From: Melitaea cinxia
Taxonomy: Eukaryota > Arthropoda > Insecta > Lepidoptera > Nymphalidae
Assembly: GCF_905220565.1 (NCBI RefSeq)
Contig: NC_059422.1
Location: forward strand, 7,956,272 to 8,020,271
DNA: 64,000 nucleotides
Direction of reading: 5' to 3'
Shown: positions 1 to 10,049 of the stretch, piece by piece
How the letters are laid out: the number at the start of each line of letters is the position of its first letter
How positions within the stretch are numbered: position 1 is the stretch's first letter
The notes under the pieces: generated by a model
Database searches by the model: none
What the model was told of the DNA's origin: nothing
Seen by the model: the letters and a program-made list of their open reading frames with translations, nothing else
Made by a program: the position numbers and the translations under genes

Positions 1-135
1 AGCAGTTGGATGGGTATCCCGCCATTGGTTGTTTTTTTTAGTTCCAATGTGGTAGTGGAACTGTGTTACCCTTAGTCGCCTCTTAGACACCCACGGGAAC
101 AGAGGGGGTGGCTATATTCTTAATGCCGTAACCAC
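1..135 (-). mobile_element. LINE 3' end fragment (family R)
   Basis: Reverse-complement match to the block at 56600-56720 (cues 'cttcccgtgggtgtc', 'aagggataacacag'). It is cut by the window edge. It lies in what would be the intron before the exon at 191. Confidence 0.65.
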
Positions 136-190
136 ACAGCAGCACTCTCATAACTTGTGTAATATTCATTAATATCCTAAATATTTTCAG

Positions 191-592
191 CTATACAAAT
201 TGTACGAAAAAAGGCAAGTGCCGCAAGCTAGAAGAGATTTACTCTTCTCAAAAATATACCAAAATCAAAGAGAAAAAAGAAAAGTCAACAAATTTATCAA
301 AAATTTCGTCAATAAAAGAACAAAACCCGCAAGTACACGTAAAGGAAGAAAAACAGCAAGTACACGTAAAGGAATACCAGTAACGAAAGCAAAGAAGAAT
401 TTACATAAAACTAATAAAAACAAACAAAATATTAAAGAAACTAATAAAGATAATAAACAAGGGAAACGCATTGATAAAATTGATAAAATTAAGGTTGATG
501 ATAAAGGAAAAGAAAAAATTGATGATAATAAAGAATCTTATAAGAGAAATGATAAATTTGAAGCAATTGATGTGATAAGTAGTAATTCTTAG
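191..592 (+). CDS. Terminal coding exon of an unidentified lysine-rich protein
   Basis: I do not recognise this protein. The frame is open from the base after a splice acceptor (atattttcag, ending at 190) to TAG at 590-592. It has no ATG near its start, as expected for a last exon. The first ~35 residues look like normal protein, with a mixed hydrophobic and charged stretch containing RRDLLFSKIYQNQREKRK. The rest is a basic, low-complexity tail dominated by K, N, R, D and I. Within it, 'ASTRKG' occurs twice in tandem (about 331-375), followed by short KIDKI and DDKGKEKIDD runs. Basic tails like this are common in nucleolar and nucleic-acid-binding proteins, but that is only suggestive. An AATAAA signal follows the stop by 33 bases. 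The 5' exons would lie left of the window. A chance frame in A/G-rich DNA is the main alternative. Confidence 0.55.
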   Translation, partial: LYKLYEKRQVPQARRDLLFSKIYQNQREKRKVNKFIKNFVNKRTKPASTRKGRKTASTRKGIPVTKAKKNLHKTNKNKQNIKETNKDNKQGKRIDKIDKIKVDDKGKEKIDDNKESYKRNDKFEAIDVISSNS

Positions 593-624
593 AGCTGTTA
601 ATAAGTTTCTTAACTTTCACGGTC

Positions 625-630
625 AATAAA
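625..630 (+). terminator. Polyadenylation signal AATAAA
   Basis: Canonical AATAAA 33 bases after the stop codon at 590-592, followed by a T-rich stretch. The position suits the 3' end of the gene above. AATAAA is common by chance in such AT-rich DNA. Confidence 0.45.
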
Positions 631-659
631 ATTATTACTTTTTAATCTATGGAACTTAC

Positions 660-1140
660 TGCGATTGTCATTTTTAAACTCCTGATGGTTCAACGACGTT
701 GCAGACGCCATGGTCACGTTTGACTCAAGCCTAAATCCTATAGGATTAAAAGTGTTTACCTCTTAAACTAGACGATATTAATTTATAGATATAAATGTAT
801 ATTCTAATTAATTATATATTTATTAAATCGTATTCTTAAAAATGTGTTTATTATTTATGAGGAATGATTGGTTGATAGATTTATTGATTGATAGGCTTTA
901 TGACTTTTAGTGGTGCCAGTGGAGCACGGCTTGTTCCGCCAATATCACGTAGAGTGGACAATACAGATTTTTAAAGATTATCAAATACCAAAATACGCTT
1001 AATACCAAAAAGTATCTGGGTATCTCTAAAATTGCTTATTTTACTTGATTTTTAATACATCCGTCAGCAAAATTATTAACCGACCGGTGAAGGGCAACAG
1101 GCAGTAATGAGGTTGATCACTAACGGTCGGTTTTAATGTA
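660..1140. other. Intergenic, no gene seen
   Basis: AT-rich DNA after the gene end. The only structure noted is a 9-bp inverted repeat (aaccgaccg at 1078-1086 with cggtcggtt at 1124-1132). Confidence 0.5.
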
Positions 1141-1402
1141 CGCTTCAGCCTGTAATATCCCATTACTAAGCATAGGCCTCTTTCCCCATGTAGGAGAAGG
1201 ATCAGAGCTTAATCCACCACGCTGCTCCAATGCGGGTTGGCGGATATATTACCTACTATGAGTAACGATCGCTTTCAGGTGTACATGATAACAACTAGGA
1301 CCGACGGCTTAACGTGCTCTTCAAGGTACGGTGGGGAGACCCACAAGGACTGCACAAACACCCAGACCACGGCAAACACCTGTATGGCCAATACAAATGT
1401 TT
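1141..1402 (-). mobile_element. SINE-A body, headless copy
   Basis: Runs from the tail (gcttcagcctgtaatatccc) to 'ggccaatacaaatgttt', matching the intact copy at 31690-32034 on the opposite strand. The tRNA-like head is missing, so the copy is 5'-truncated. Confidence 0.8.
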
Positions 1403-1544
1403 TAATCAATAAAAAAAATTTGTTTAGTAAAAATAAAAATCTGAAACATTATATATGGAGTTAACATTACAACTCTGAAACCCATTTCTCATATTCAGAA
1501 AATGACTCCTATACGATTTGCTTCCGTGAACAAACGAAAAGTTT

Positions 1545-1735
1545 TTTTCGAAGTAAAACTTTTACACACGCTCGAATTGGGGAGTAATCTCGTGAAAGCG
1601 TGACGAGAGAGTTACGAAAAGTGTGATCGAGCTAGGCGAACGGAGCAAGAGAGAAAGGAGCGAGTAAACATTTTCTTTCTCCCTTTCTCTCATAGGCATT
1701 GACACGACTTGTATGAAGCTTACCTCAAAAATTCT
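1545..1735 (+). repeat. Dispersed repeat O, copy 1
   Basis: Shares 'gcgtgacgagag', 'gttacgaaaagtgtgatcga' and 'ggcgaacggagcaagagag' with the copy at 22490-22640, and in reverse with 15105-15240 and 17985-18125. No coding frame. Family unassigned. Confidence 0.7.
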
Positions 1736-1747
1736 ATCTCTATTATA

Positions 1748-1890
1748 TTAAACAACTTTTTTGGAATTTATCATGACTTATTAAGTTTTTTAAACGTCCT
1801 CCCGTGAACATTGTTGCTGTTAAGTATCCGAAACGTCGGGCATTTAAAAAACTTAATAAAATGCGAAAAAATCCGAAAAAGTTGTTTCAT
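1748..1890. mobile_element. Hairpin element H, copy 1 (MITE-like)
   Basis: Inverted arms of about 45 bases (aacaacttttttgg... and ...ccgaaaaagttgtt) around a short centre. A related hairpin lies at 59172-59273 with the same arm ends. The arms have small mismatches, so the copy is old. Confidence 0.65.
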
Positions 1891-1912
1891 AATAATAAGT
1901 AGTATAAATAAA

Positions 1913-2195
1913 CTGAGGTAGGGCACAGTAGGAATTTCCTGCTCAAAATATGGGGCAGCCCGACTGGGGTAGTACCTCGACCTTACAGAAGATCACAGCT
2001 AAATAATACTGTTTTCAAGCACTATTGTGTTCCTGTTGGTGAGTAAGGTGACCAGAGCTCTTGGGGGGATTGGGGATTGGGTCGGCAACGCGCTTGCGAT
2101 GCTTCTGGTGTTGCAGGCGTCTATAAGCTACGGTAATCGCTTACCATCAGGTGAGATGTACGCTTGTTTGCCGAACTAGTGACATAAAAAATAAA
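1913..2195 (+). mobile_element. SINE-B, near full-length copy
   Basis: One of the longest SINE-B copies here: gggcacag..., 'gcagcccgactgggg', 'gtacctcgaccttacagaag', then 'cttaccatcaggtgag' and a 3' A-rich tail. The 3' part resembles lepidopteran LINE ends, so this may be a LINE-derived short element rather than a true SINE. No frame is conserved among copies. Confidence 0.75.
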
Positions 2196-2616
2196 AGTAA
2201 AATTCGCGTAAACATTAGAAAATAATATTCTATCTCTAGTTGGTATATTCAGAGACATATCATTAAAACTGGAAATTACTACCTTAGGGACAGATGACAG
2301 TGTGCTAAATGAATCCAACAAAACTCTAGGCCTGATCCAATATCAAATTAACCAAGCGAACTCATAACAATTCGAGACACAAGCTAGTTAATATTTCAGA
2401 CTTTGCCTGCATTTTATCGTTCTCAGCAGACGGCTGTTGTATTACGTTTTTAATACTTAGTTTTTATTACTTGGAAATGAAATTGTAAGAGTTTTACTAT
2501 CAAGTTTATTACACAAATAGTGTATATGAAGAAATTTCAGTTAAATTCTGTATTTTTATTAGAAATTAATTTTTAGCTAGCTTAGCTGTGTTATAGCTAA
2601 TTAATAATCTAATCAA
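2196..2616. other. No gene seen
   Basis: AT-rich DNA without a credible frame or recognised repeat. Confidence 0.5.
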
Positions 2617-3124
2617 CGACGCATTGGCGCAACGTTTACAGCACTGGTTTGTGGCTGTTGTGCTGGCGGTTTCGAGTTCGATCCCCGCACATGAGAAACA
2701 TTGATTTTTTATTTATTTTTTTATTATGATATGGGCTTACTCTTGACCTCAGTCTAGCTCTGGAGCACAGACGAGGTCGAAGATGGAGCGAGTTCGCCCA
2801 GAAGAAGCCTGTTCACTCGCGCTTTAAACATGTTCGGGTTGTATGAACTCGGAAATACAGACGCCGGATATGATATTGGCCATACAGATGTTTGCCGTTA
2901 TCTGGGTGTTTTTGCAGTCCTTGTGAATCTCCACACCGTGCCTCGGAGAGCACGTTAAGCCATCGGTCCCGGTTTTTATCATGTACATCTGATAGCGATC
3001 GATACTCATAGTAGGAATATATGCGCCAACCCGCATTGGAGCAGCATGGTGAATTAAGCTCTAATCCTTCTCCTACATGGGGATAGAGCCATATGCCCAG
3101 CAGTGGGATATTACAAGCTGAAGC
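2617..3124 (+). mobile_element. SINE-A split by another repeat
   Basis: The tRNA-like head (box A tggcgcaacg, box B gttcgatccccgc) ends near 2702. The body resumes at 2869 (ttggccatacagatgtttgcc) and runs to the 'gggatattacaagctgaagc' tail. The ~160 bases between contain a piece similar to repeat L at 12232-12570 (aagcctgttcactcgc, cagacgccgg). Confidence 0.7.
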
Positions 3125-4411
3125 TAATAATCTAGTTAAAAATTAGTTGTAGTTATAAGTTAAGGATGATTATTTTAATGTTGTTATTTTTTGTTATGTC
3201 TTATTTACAAATTGATTGTTTTGCAAGTATTATTCATAAGAGTTTCGCGTTGAAAGAAATTTCGATTTAAGTACGAGTAAATGGAAAGAAAATTTTTAAA
3301 AATATTTTGTTGAAATAAAATGAAAACATTTATTTCGTCATAAGGTGATATACACACTTAACGAAAGTCAAAATAATGTCATTTACAAAAATAATAATAC
3401 AAATAAATTAAAAAAAAATCAAACAATATAATAAAAAATTATATCTTAACATTGGGTACATTACAAACTTAGGTAATATACCCAGTGTTATGTGCAACCT
3501 TAACTAGTCAAAATAATAAAAAAATTAAGTTACTTTAAATTTCTAATGTCTCGGTAGACATTACCTTCCTATTATGTCCTCGGCTTTATTAAATATTACA
3601 ATAAATAAGATAAACTAATGTCCCGGAAATAATGAAAAACGGTTGACTAAGTTCAATTTATCACCATTGAGTTTTGGATGCATATCAATTTGTTTTACAT
3701 TTGGAACAGAAAGTTTGATACAATTAGTTTTTTTACTATTATGAAGTAAGTTCACACTAAACCAGTGCACCAGTTCAGAGAGAGCATTGTTTACATCGCC
3801 ATAGTTGGTTTCTTGTCTACGTAATTTAAATATTAATAAAGTGTTATTTTAATTAAAAATTAATAAATGACTAATTGAGCATGATTAAATGTATATGAGA
3901 ATACAATGTGATGTGATGTGGACGGCCTAACTTCCTATAAATTTTAAGACGTTTCACTTCTGCCGTGTGTGAATTGCACACACACACATTGTTTTTTTTT
4001 AACTAATTATCAATCTTCTTACAGATTCTTCTCAACAAAATGTACATTCCGAATCAAAGGTAGATTTAGTTTTAACTACAATTTTAAAACTAATATAATT
4101 ATCATTTTTAAAATGGCAATTCAAAAGTACTTCTAAAACCCACTTGAAACGATGTTTTATTTAGATTTTTAGACACATTTTCTTAAATAAAATATGATAT
4201 CCAATCTATACAACATTCTACGTCCAATGCTCTGAGGTACTATGATACCGAAGTGTGTACAGTCATACAAACGAGGCACTCTGTATAAATAAATATTATA
4301 TACATTTTCTTCCGCCGTGTGCCGTGAAATTTAAATATACATCGCCTCTGTACGTGTTTACTCATTACCGACTGTACGGGGTGTTGGGGGAACTATTTTA
4401 TTTATTGAAAT
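3125..4411. other. AT-rich intergenic stretch
   Basis: No gene seen. Contains an imperfect 16-bp inverted repeat (3449-3464 with 3473-3488, two mismatches) and a piece at 3925-3975 related to repeat I (ttcacttctgccgtgtgtga). Confidence 0.5.
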
Positions 4412-4640
4412 CAAATTCAAAATCAAAAATAACTTTATCCAAATAGGCGTCAAATGCACTTTCGAATCGTCATTTTATAAATTATTATTTATTCAGTTAA
4501 TTACAGTTATAAGTGATTCTACCAATGATTCGGAATTTAGATTCTGCAGAGAAGGATCGGCAAGAAATTCCGCAGTTATTCTATTAGAATATTTCAAATG
4601 TTACTAAAAGAAAAATATTCTCAAATGTTACCAAGCCCGC
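4412..4640 (+). mobile_element. Dispersed repeat K, LINE-3'-end-like
   Basis: Carries the block 'attcggaattta.attctgc', 'agaaggatcggcaagaaa', 'ccgcagtta' seen in at least nine other places on both strands (for example 34945-35240). Copies start with 'aaatcaaaaataactttat' and end raggedly, like a retroposed LINE tail. Family assignment is a guess. Confidence 0.65.
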
Positions 4641-4779
4641 TGTGTAAGGGACTAGAGGACACGGTATTGAACGTAACCATCGAGGTAAGTGCTGTATTTT
4701 GTACGAAAATTATTGCATTGCTCGGAACTAGTTACGGGACTGGGTAACATTCACAGCGGCTATCGATATCGATAGAATT

Positions 4780-5040
4780 TTTGATTATTTTTAAATGAAA
4801 CTTCTTTGGAAGCGTTTTAATTTGAAACGCGATGAAACGAAAATGCGGTACAACAAAGAAACAGACGCGTAAATGCATAGAAGAGTATGGGATATAATAC
4901 ATTACTGCTCAAAACACGTTTTGCGTGGCGCTTACGACTGTTTCACGAAACCGTGATCATCGTCGATAGCATAAATCACAATGGTCTAACTTCCTACGAC
5001 TTTTCAGAAGTTTCACTTCTGCAGTGTGTGATTTTTTTAA
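4780..5040 (+). repeat. Dispersed repeat I, copy 1
   Basis: Shares 'gcgcttacga', 'tcctacgacttttcagaagt' and 'ttgagcag' type blocks with 40500-41080 (inverted) and, more weakly, with 58150-58320. Ends in 'tcacttctgcagtgtgtga'. Non-coding; possibly a degenerate MITE. Confidence 0.55.
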
Positions 5041-5119
5041 CAATGTAAATAGATAGTAAGTAAGATAAGATAGTAATAAGATAATTTGTTTTTTATTTTT
5101 TTATTTTTTTTAATATATA

Positions 5120-5350
5120 CAACATACACACACAATCATCTGTTCCTAAAGTAAGCAATATAATGCTTGTGTTATAGGTAACAGCTGACTGGTTTAGTTA
5201 CATTTTTTTTTCGATAAACATAGACATAAATAATACATAGATAAATAAATATATTATATATTACACCCAGACTCGTAGTGGGAATCGAACCCACAACCCC
5301 CGGAGCAGAAAACAGGGTCACTACAAACTGCGTCAACGGGCTAGTCAATT
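5120..5350 (-). mobile_element. SINE-C, near full-length
   Basis: On the - strand: ttgactagcccgttgacgca (box A region), 'ggttcgattcccac' (box B), 'gggtgtaatat', then a T/A-rich middle and the 3' segment 'taacacaagcat...aggaacagatga'. Same order as 36760-36985 and 39208-39435. A tRNA-derived SINE by its split promoter. Confidence 0.75.
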
Positions 5351-6178
5351 GCACACACACGCTTTTTTATTAATTTTATTATTATTATAATTATTATAAA
5401 TGGCAATATTTGAGTGGATGGATTTTTCACTAAGTATATACAAATCATTAAAATAACATGTAACAAAGTTTATAAAAAAAAAAAAAATTGGTATCATAAT
5501 TTTGTAATAAAATCCGAAAATATTTAATTACTATTTATCTCACAATTGCAATTTCTCATTTAATAAATAAATAAATAAAATAAATGTTGCACATTCATCG
5601 GACCATCAGTGGGACATTACAGGCTGAAGCATTGTAAGTAATAGCTCAGACAGTTTTAGGGTGACAATCTAACCAAACCTGTGGAATTTCGAGATACTGT
5701 CAACTACGATAACGAATTATTCATATGCAGAAGTCTTATACAAATCAAGAGTAGATTTTTACAATATTTCGAATACATGTAAGAATACTATCCCTTTCTA
5801 TTACAGACATAAAATAAATATGTTCAAAAAACTATACTTTTTTTGAAAATATCAACTCTTGAAGTTCTTCTATTTTGGTGTTGAGTAACATAAGCGATTC
5901 ACTTTAATCGTGATACCAAACATTTATCCACAAAAAACCTTACTTAATATTAAATAACATCGATAAAGTTTAACCAGCACATCCCTACGCTAACTGTGTA
6001 TCAGGTAAGTGCAGTCTCGACATCATAATTTCGATAATGTACAACGCTAATTATCGCGTTGTATCGATAATGCATTTGCGTACATCACTAGTCTAGCTGG
6101 GGTAGCGTTACTTGTAAAATATTAATATCTTTGCCATATATAAAATCAATATAAACTAAAGTATTGGCATTATATGAA
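5351..6178. other. No gene seen
   Basis: AT-rich. Holds a 36-base SINE-A tail scrap at 5601-5636 and otherwise nothing I can assign. Confidence 0.45.
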
Positions 6179-6300
6179 ACTAGCTGTGACCCGCGTTTTT
6201 ACTCGCGTTGATTTGAAGAAACAACGCACTAAAACTTTATATAGTCCATAGACTTCCTCGGCAACTTTTTCTGTTCGAACCGGTAGTTCCTAAGTTAAGC
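6179..6300 (+). repeat. Element F fragment ('tagctgtgacccgcg' start)
   Basis: Opens 'actagctgtgacccgcg' and continues with 'tagacttcctcggcaac'. Related to fragments at 15240, 42075, 45720, 54455 and 57520. RTE-type retroposon debris is my best guess. Confidence 0.5.
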
Positions 6301-6324
6301 GCATTTAAACTCATCACCTTTGTA

Positions 6325-6486
6325 TTTTTTAACGTATGTTACCTCAGAACTTTTGAATGGGTGGACCGATTTTGATGATTTTTTTAAATCAAAAGATTGT
6401 GTGTGTCATGTAATCCCATTTAAATTTAATTGCGATCTAAACAGTACTTTTCGAGTTATATCTAATAATGCGTATTTACTTAACTA
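6325..6486 (-). mobile_element. MITE-D fragment, inverted next to D1
   Basis: Reverse complement of part of the element at 6487-6949: 'gggtggaccgattttgatga', 'cgagttatatctaataatgc'. The two D pieces meet head to head near 6487. Confidence 0.65.
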
Positions 6487-6949
6487 TTTGTTTGCCCACA
6501 AACGAAAAAAAAAACCGACTTCAATTACATCGACAAGTAATAAAACGTAGGTAGACGAGAAAATAGTCAAGTAAATACGCGCTATCAAAGATTACTCAAA
6601 AAAGTTTTAGTTAGGTCTCGATGAAATTAAAATGTGACCACACGATAAACATCAACTTTCGATTAAATTAAAAATCATCAAAATCAGTAAACCCAGTAAA
6701 AAGTTATGCGGTATAATATAACGTAGGTCGACGAAAAAATTGTCAAGTAAAAACGCATTATTACATATAACTCGAAAAGTAGTTGTTAGATCTCAAATAA
6801 ATTTAAATGGGACCAAATAACACGTACCACCTTTCGATTAAATTTTTTTTATCGAAATCGGTCCACCCAGTCAAAAGTTCTGAAGTAACATACATAAAAA
6901 AAAATACAATCGAATTGAGAACTTCCTCCTTTTTTGGAAGTCGGTTAAC
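6487..6949 (-). mobile_element. MITE-D, copy D1, both ends present
   Basis: Begins 'caaacgaaaa...accgacttcaatt' and ends 'cctccttttttggaagtcgg'. The termini 'aaccgacttc/gaagtcggtt' form short inverted repeats. Inside are two diverged ~190-bp modules, each with 'acgtaggt.gacga' and 'gtcaagtaaa.acgc'. No transposase frame. It sits directly against the LINE remnant at 6953. Confidence 0.7.
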
Positions 6950-6952
6950 AAA

Positions 6953-7250
6953 GCGTCACTAAATCGCTCGGATTGCGGAAGATTGGAAGATGTCCATCAC
7001 ATTTTTATGGAATATGTCCGTATTGAAGCCGAGAGAGAGGTGTAATATACAGAACACAATGTACTGCTTAATTACATAGGGGTTCATAATACCATTCTTG
7101 GTTTCCTTTTAGCGAAAAAGCAAAACAATTGTATAAAATATACAACAATATCTCAAGCGTCGTGTGTAAGTTTTAATGTTTAAAAACGTGGGTGACATAT
7201 TCAAACTGTGAGCAGACCCTATAAAGATTTAAAAACATTAAAAAAATAAA
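6953..7250 (+). pseudogene. Non-LTR reverse transcriptase C-terminal remnant
   Basis: Frame 6956-7045 encodes a 29-residue piece with EDVHHIFMEYVRIEAERE, matching the D-x-x-H-x-F pattern near the C-terminus of Jockey/R1-type LINE polymerases. The second Cys of the usual motif is Tyr here. The rest is 3' UTR-like and is shared with 14862-15085 ('acagaacacaatgtact', 'gcgaaaaagcaaaacaattg'). Truncated on both sides, so non-functional. Confidence 0.55.
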
Positions 7251-7274
7251 AGATACACATTGCTATATGTAGCT

Positions 7275-7540
7275 ACTAGCTGTGCCCGCGACTTCGTCCG
7301 CGTGGAATTTAGCAAATAGTTATTGTTCAGTTCACAGAGTTATAAAATAAATGAATTTGTAAAATAAAAGTAGGCTAAGTTACTCCTTATTATATAAGCT
7401 ATTTACCGCTGAAAGTTCTGTCACAATCGGTCCAGCCGTTTCAGAGATAAGCCGAAACAAACAAACAGACAGACAAAAATTTTAAAAACTGTTATTTTGA
7501 TATATGTACCGTGTATACATCCATATGCATTTAGTAATAA
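7275..7540 (+). mobile_element. Element E, copy 1, left part (RTE-like)
   Basis: Opens 'tagctgtgcccgcgacttcg', then 'cggtccagccgtttcagag', an 'aaacagacagacaaa' run and 'ccatatgcatttag'. Copies at 25278 (+) and 34101-34535 (-) continue into 'aagcggtt.ttttaatatt'. Here that continuation appears only at ~9138, so the element is split by the insertion described next. Confidence 0.65.
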
Positions 7541-8299
7541 AAATAGGTAAAAAAACTTTTTAAGTTAAACGGTTTTATGTTAAACATACATTGCAATGTT
7601 TAAGATAAATGTACTAAAAACGAAAAAATAATAAAATAGATACAGTCGTGGGAATTATAAACATATGCATAGACTAGACTAAAATAAAACCGTGGGGCAC
7701 GTCAATTGTCTACAATCGTTGATTAAAATGTTTGTTTTGTAATGTTACACTATAATTAGGCAGTTGTTCAACCGACAAAGATGGACGTGTGATAAGTAGG
7801 GCTAGAATGTGGAAACAAGCTAGCAAGCTCGATTATAAGCGAGTTTTAGGGTTTCATAGTGGTGAGCGAGTAGTACTTTTATCATATGTTTTGTCGATTA
7901 AAGACAAACTACGAGCAGTGAAACGATTCCTCGCCAGCCAGCAGTGTGAATGTCCAACGATAAACTAGTTGAAACATCTCTTTTATTTACATGGAGTGTA
8001 TAACTATTGGAATTTCCATGAGCAAGAAAATAGTAAGTAATTTCCTCACCGTCTGCGGGCCAACTGCCTATTTTAACGATGAATTAAACGATTCTTCTAT
8101 CGCACATTAAGTCGATAATTTGTAGACAATTGACGTGCCCCACGGTTTTATTTTAGTCTAGTCTATGCATATGTTTATAATTCCCACGACTGTATCTATT
8201 TTATTATTTTTTCGTTTTTAGTACATTTATCTTAAACATTGCAATGTATGTTTAACATAAAACCGTTTAACTTAAAAAGTTTTTTTACCTATTTTTATT
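7536..8299. mobile_element. Foldback DNA element with ~180-bp inverted arms
   Basis: The left arm (7536-7715) and right arm (8120-8299) are reverse complements with almost no mismatches by eye. For example 'gtgccccacggttttatttt' on the right mirrors the left at 7681-7700. The 400-base centre has no transposase frame, so this is a non-autonomous element. Near-identity of the arms implies recent insertion or gene conversion. I could not fix a target-site duplication. Confidence 0.85.
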
Positions 8300-8380
8300 T
8301 TCTAGTTTTTAGTTTTTATTTCGCATTCTGTTTAATTCATTTAGTGCTTCATTATTGCAAGGCCCATCTTAAATATTGAG
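8300..8380. other. Spacer between foldback arms and tandem array
   Basis: T-rich linker, apparently part of the same 1.6 kb insertion (7537-9138). Confidence 0.4.
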
Positions 8381-8962
8381 GTTGTATAGTGCACTGTATT
8401 CTTCTTGTCAAGCCCTTTTATTTGATACCCATATTGGTGGGATTGATAAAAAATTGTTATCAGACATTTAGTAGCGGCGGCCAGCTTAGATTTCAATTTT
8501 GCATAGTAAATTGTATTCTACTTGTTGAGACCTTTCATTTGATACCCATGTTGATGGGATTGATAAAACCTAAGTTATCCGCCATTTTGTAGAGGCCGCC
8601 ATCTTGGATTTTAATTTTATATAGTACATTGATTATACTGGTTGAGCACTTTCATTTGATACCCATATTGATGGGATCGATAAAACCTAGGTTATCCGCC
8701 ATTTTGTAGCGGCCGCCATCTTGTATTTCAATTTTTTATAGTATATTGTATTCTGCTTGTTGAGCCCTTTCATTTGATACCCATATTGATGGGATTGATA
8801 AAACCTACGTTATCCGCCATTTTGTAGCGGCCGCCATCTTGGATTTCAATTTTTTATAGTATATTGTATTTTGCTTGTTGAGCCATTTCATTTGATACCC
8901 ATATTGATGGGATTAATAAAACATGAATTATCCGCCATTTTGTAGCGGCGGCCATCTTGAAT
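8381..8962 (+). repeat. Five-copy tandem array, 117-118 bp unit
   Basis: 'tttgatacccat' recurs at 8421, 8538, 8655, 8773 and 8891. Each unit also has 'gatgggatt.ataaaacct', 'tatccgccattttgtagcgg' and 'ccgccatcttggat'. Units differ by a few substitutions, with the middle ones most alike. Small length changes break any reading frame, so the array is not coding. Confidence 0.9.
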
Positions 8963-9138
8963 TTATAATGATAATGAATAAACATAATTGTATTGTCACC
9001 AAAATCCAAAGTGTATACAAAATTTCAGATTAATCGGTTGACAGGAAGAGGGTGAAATTTGAATTACTAAATTCGACCCAAGAATAAATAATAAATAAAA
9101 AATAAAACAAACGGGGTAAGCTAAATAAAACCGTTTAA
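8963..9138. other. Right flank of composite insertion
   Basis: Includes 'aaaatttcagattaatcgg' and ends 'ctaaataaaaccgttt', which resembles the reverse of the 7553-7580 terminus. At ~9138 element E resumes (agcggttattttaatatt). Confidence 0.5.
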
Positions 9139-9162
9139 AAAGCGGTTATTTTAATATTACAA

Positions 9163-9300
9163 ACGCAGCGCAGTTACACGTTAGCACGTTAGCGCAGCTT
9201 GAAGTGACCCTACTATCTACTCCAGGGGCTGTGGGTTCGATTCCCGACCCAAATATGGGTGTAATATATAGTATACTTAAACTGCAAAAGAGCGCGTTGC
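9163..9300 (+). mobile_element. SINE-C head fragment
   Basis: 'gttagcgcagcttgaagtga', 'gtgggttcgattcccgaccc', 'gggtgtaatata'. The 3' segment is missing. Confidence 0.65.
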
Positions 9301-9329
9301 CGACCACCAACTCGCTGGATAGATTCAAT

Positions 9330-9538
9330 AATTGTGTTTGCTCACAAACGAAAAAAAAAACCGACTACAATGACATCGATTAGTAATACAACGTTATTAG
9401 ACGAAAAAATAATCAAGTAAATACGCATTATTAATAATAGATAGTTGATGCTTGTCATGTGATCTTATTTAAATTTGATCGAGACCTGATCACTATTCTT
9501 TGAGTAATCTTTGATAACGCGTATTTACTTGACTATTT
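9330..9538 (-). mobile_element. MITE-D half (D2)
   Basis: Starts with the D terminus 'cacaaacgaaaaaaaaaacc' and changes orientation internally near 9425, ending 'gcgtatttacttgactattt'. A rearranged pair of D halves. Confidence 0.6.
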
Positions 9539-9935
9539 TTAACCGAGTTCAAAAAAGAAGGAGGTTACTCAATTCGACCGTATGTATATATTTTTTTTAA
9601 TGTATGTTTGGGGATAACTTCGTCGTTTATAAACCGATTTTAATAATTCTTTTTTTGTTGGAGAGAAGATATCCCAAATGTTGTACCATGATAAGGAAAC
9701 AGGGAATGATCTAATGATGGGATCCCAGAGAAATCGAAGGAAACCCTTGAAAATCGTAGTGACGACTAGTGCGTTTCTTAATAAATTTTTTTCGTCTACT
9801 TACATTACGTTACTTGTCGAAGTAATTGAAGTCAGTTTTTTTCGTTTGCGAGCAAAAACAATTATTTTGTCTACTTACTTTGTATTTATTACTTGTCTAT
9901 GTAATTTAACCAAACACAATTTTTGAAGTCGGTAA
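9539..9935 (+). mobile_element. MITE-D (D3) with extra inverted end
   Basis: Opens 'aaccgagttcaaaaaagaag' and carries the 'gatgggatcccagagaaatc' module. It reaches one terminus at ~9880 (attgaagtcagtttttttcg), then has a second, inverted terminus ending 'ttgaagtcggt' at 9932. Confidence 0.65.
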
Positions 9936-10049
9936 ATTAAAAAAAGGAATATATCCCACAGTCCCCTTCCCCAAATAAGACGTATTATTAAGCTGTATAC
10001 TCTTATTCTTATCGTGTAAAATGTTTTCTTCCGATTAAACTATTGTATC

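Noticed and set aside
265..471. 68-codon - strand hydrophobic frame
   Set aside because: Antisense shadow of the lysine-rich exon at 191-592.
7536..8299. Long hairpin as a microRNA precursor
   Set aside because: Arms are ~180 bp and near-perfect, far longer than animal pre-miRNAs; a foldback transposon explains it better.
8381..8962. Regular repeats resembling a CRISPR array
   Set aside because: Units are contiguous 117-bp near-copies with no unique spacers, in a eukaryotic genome.
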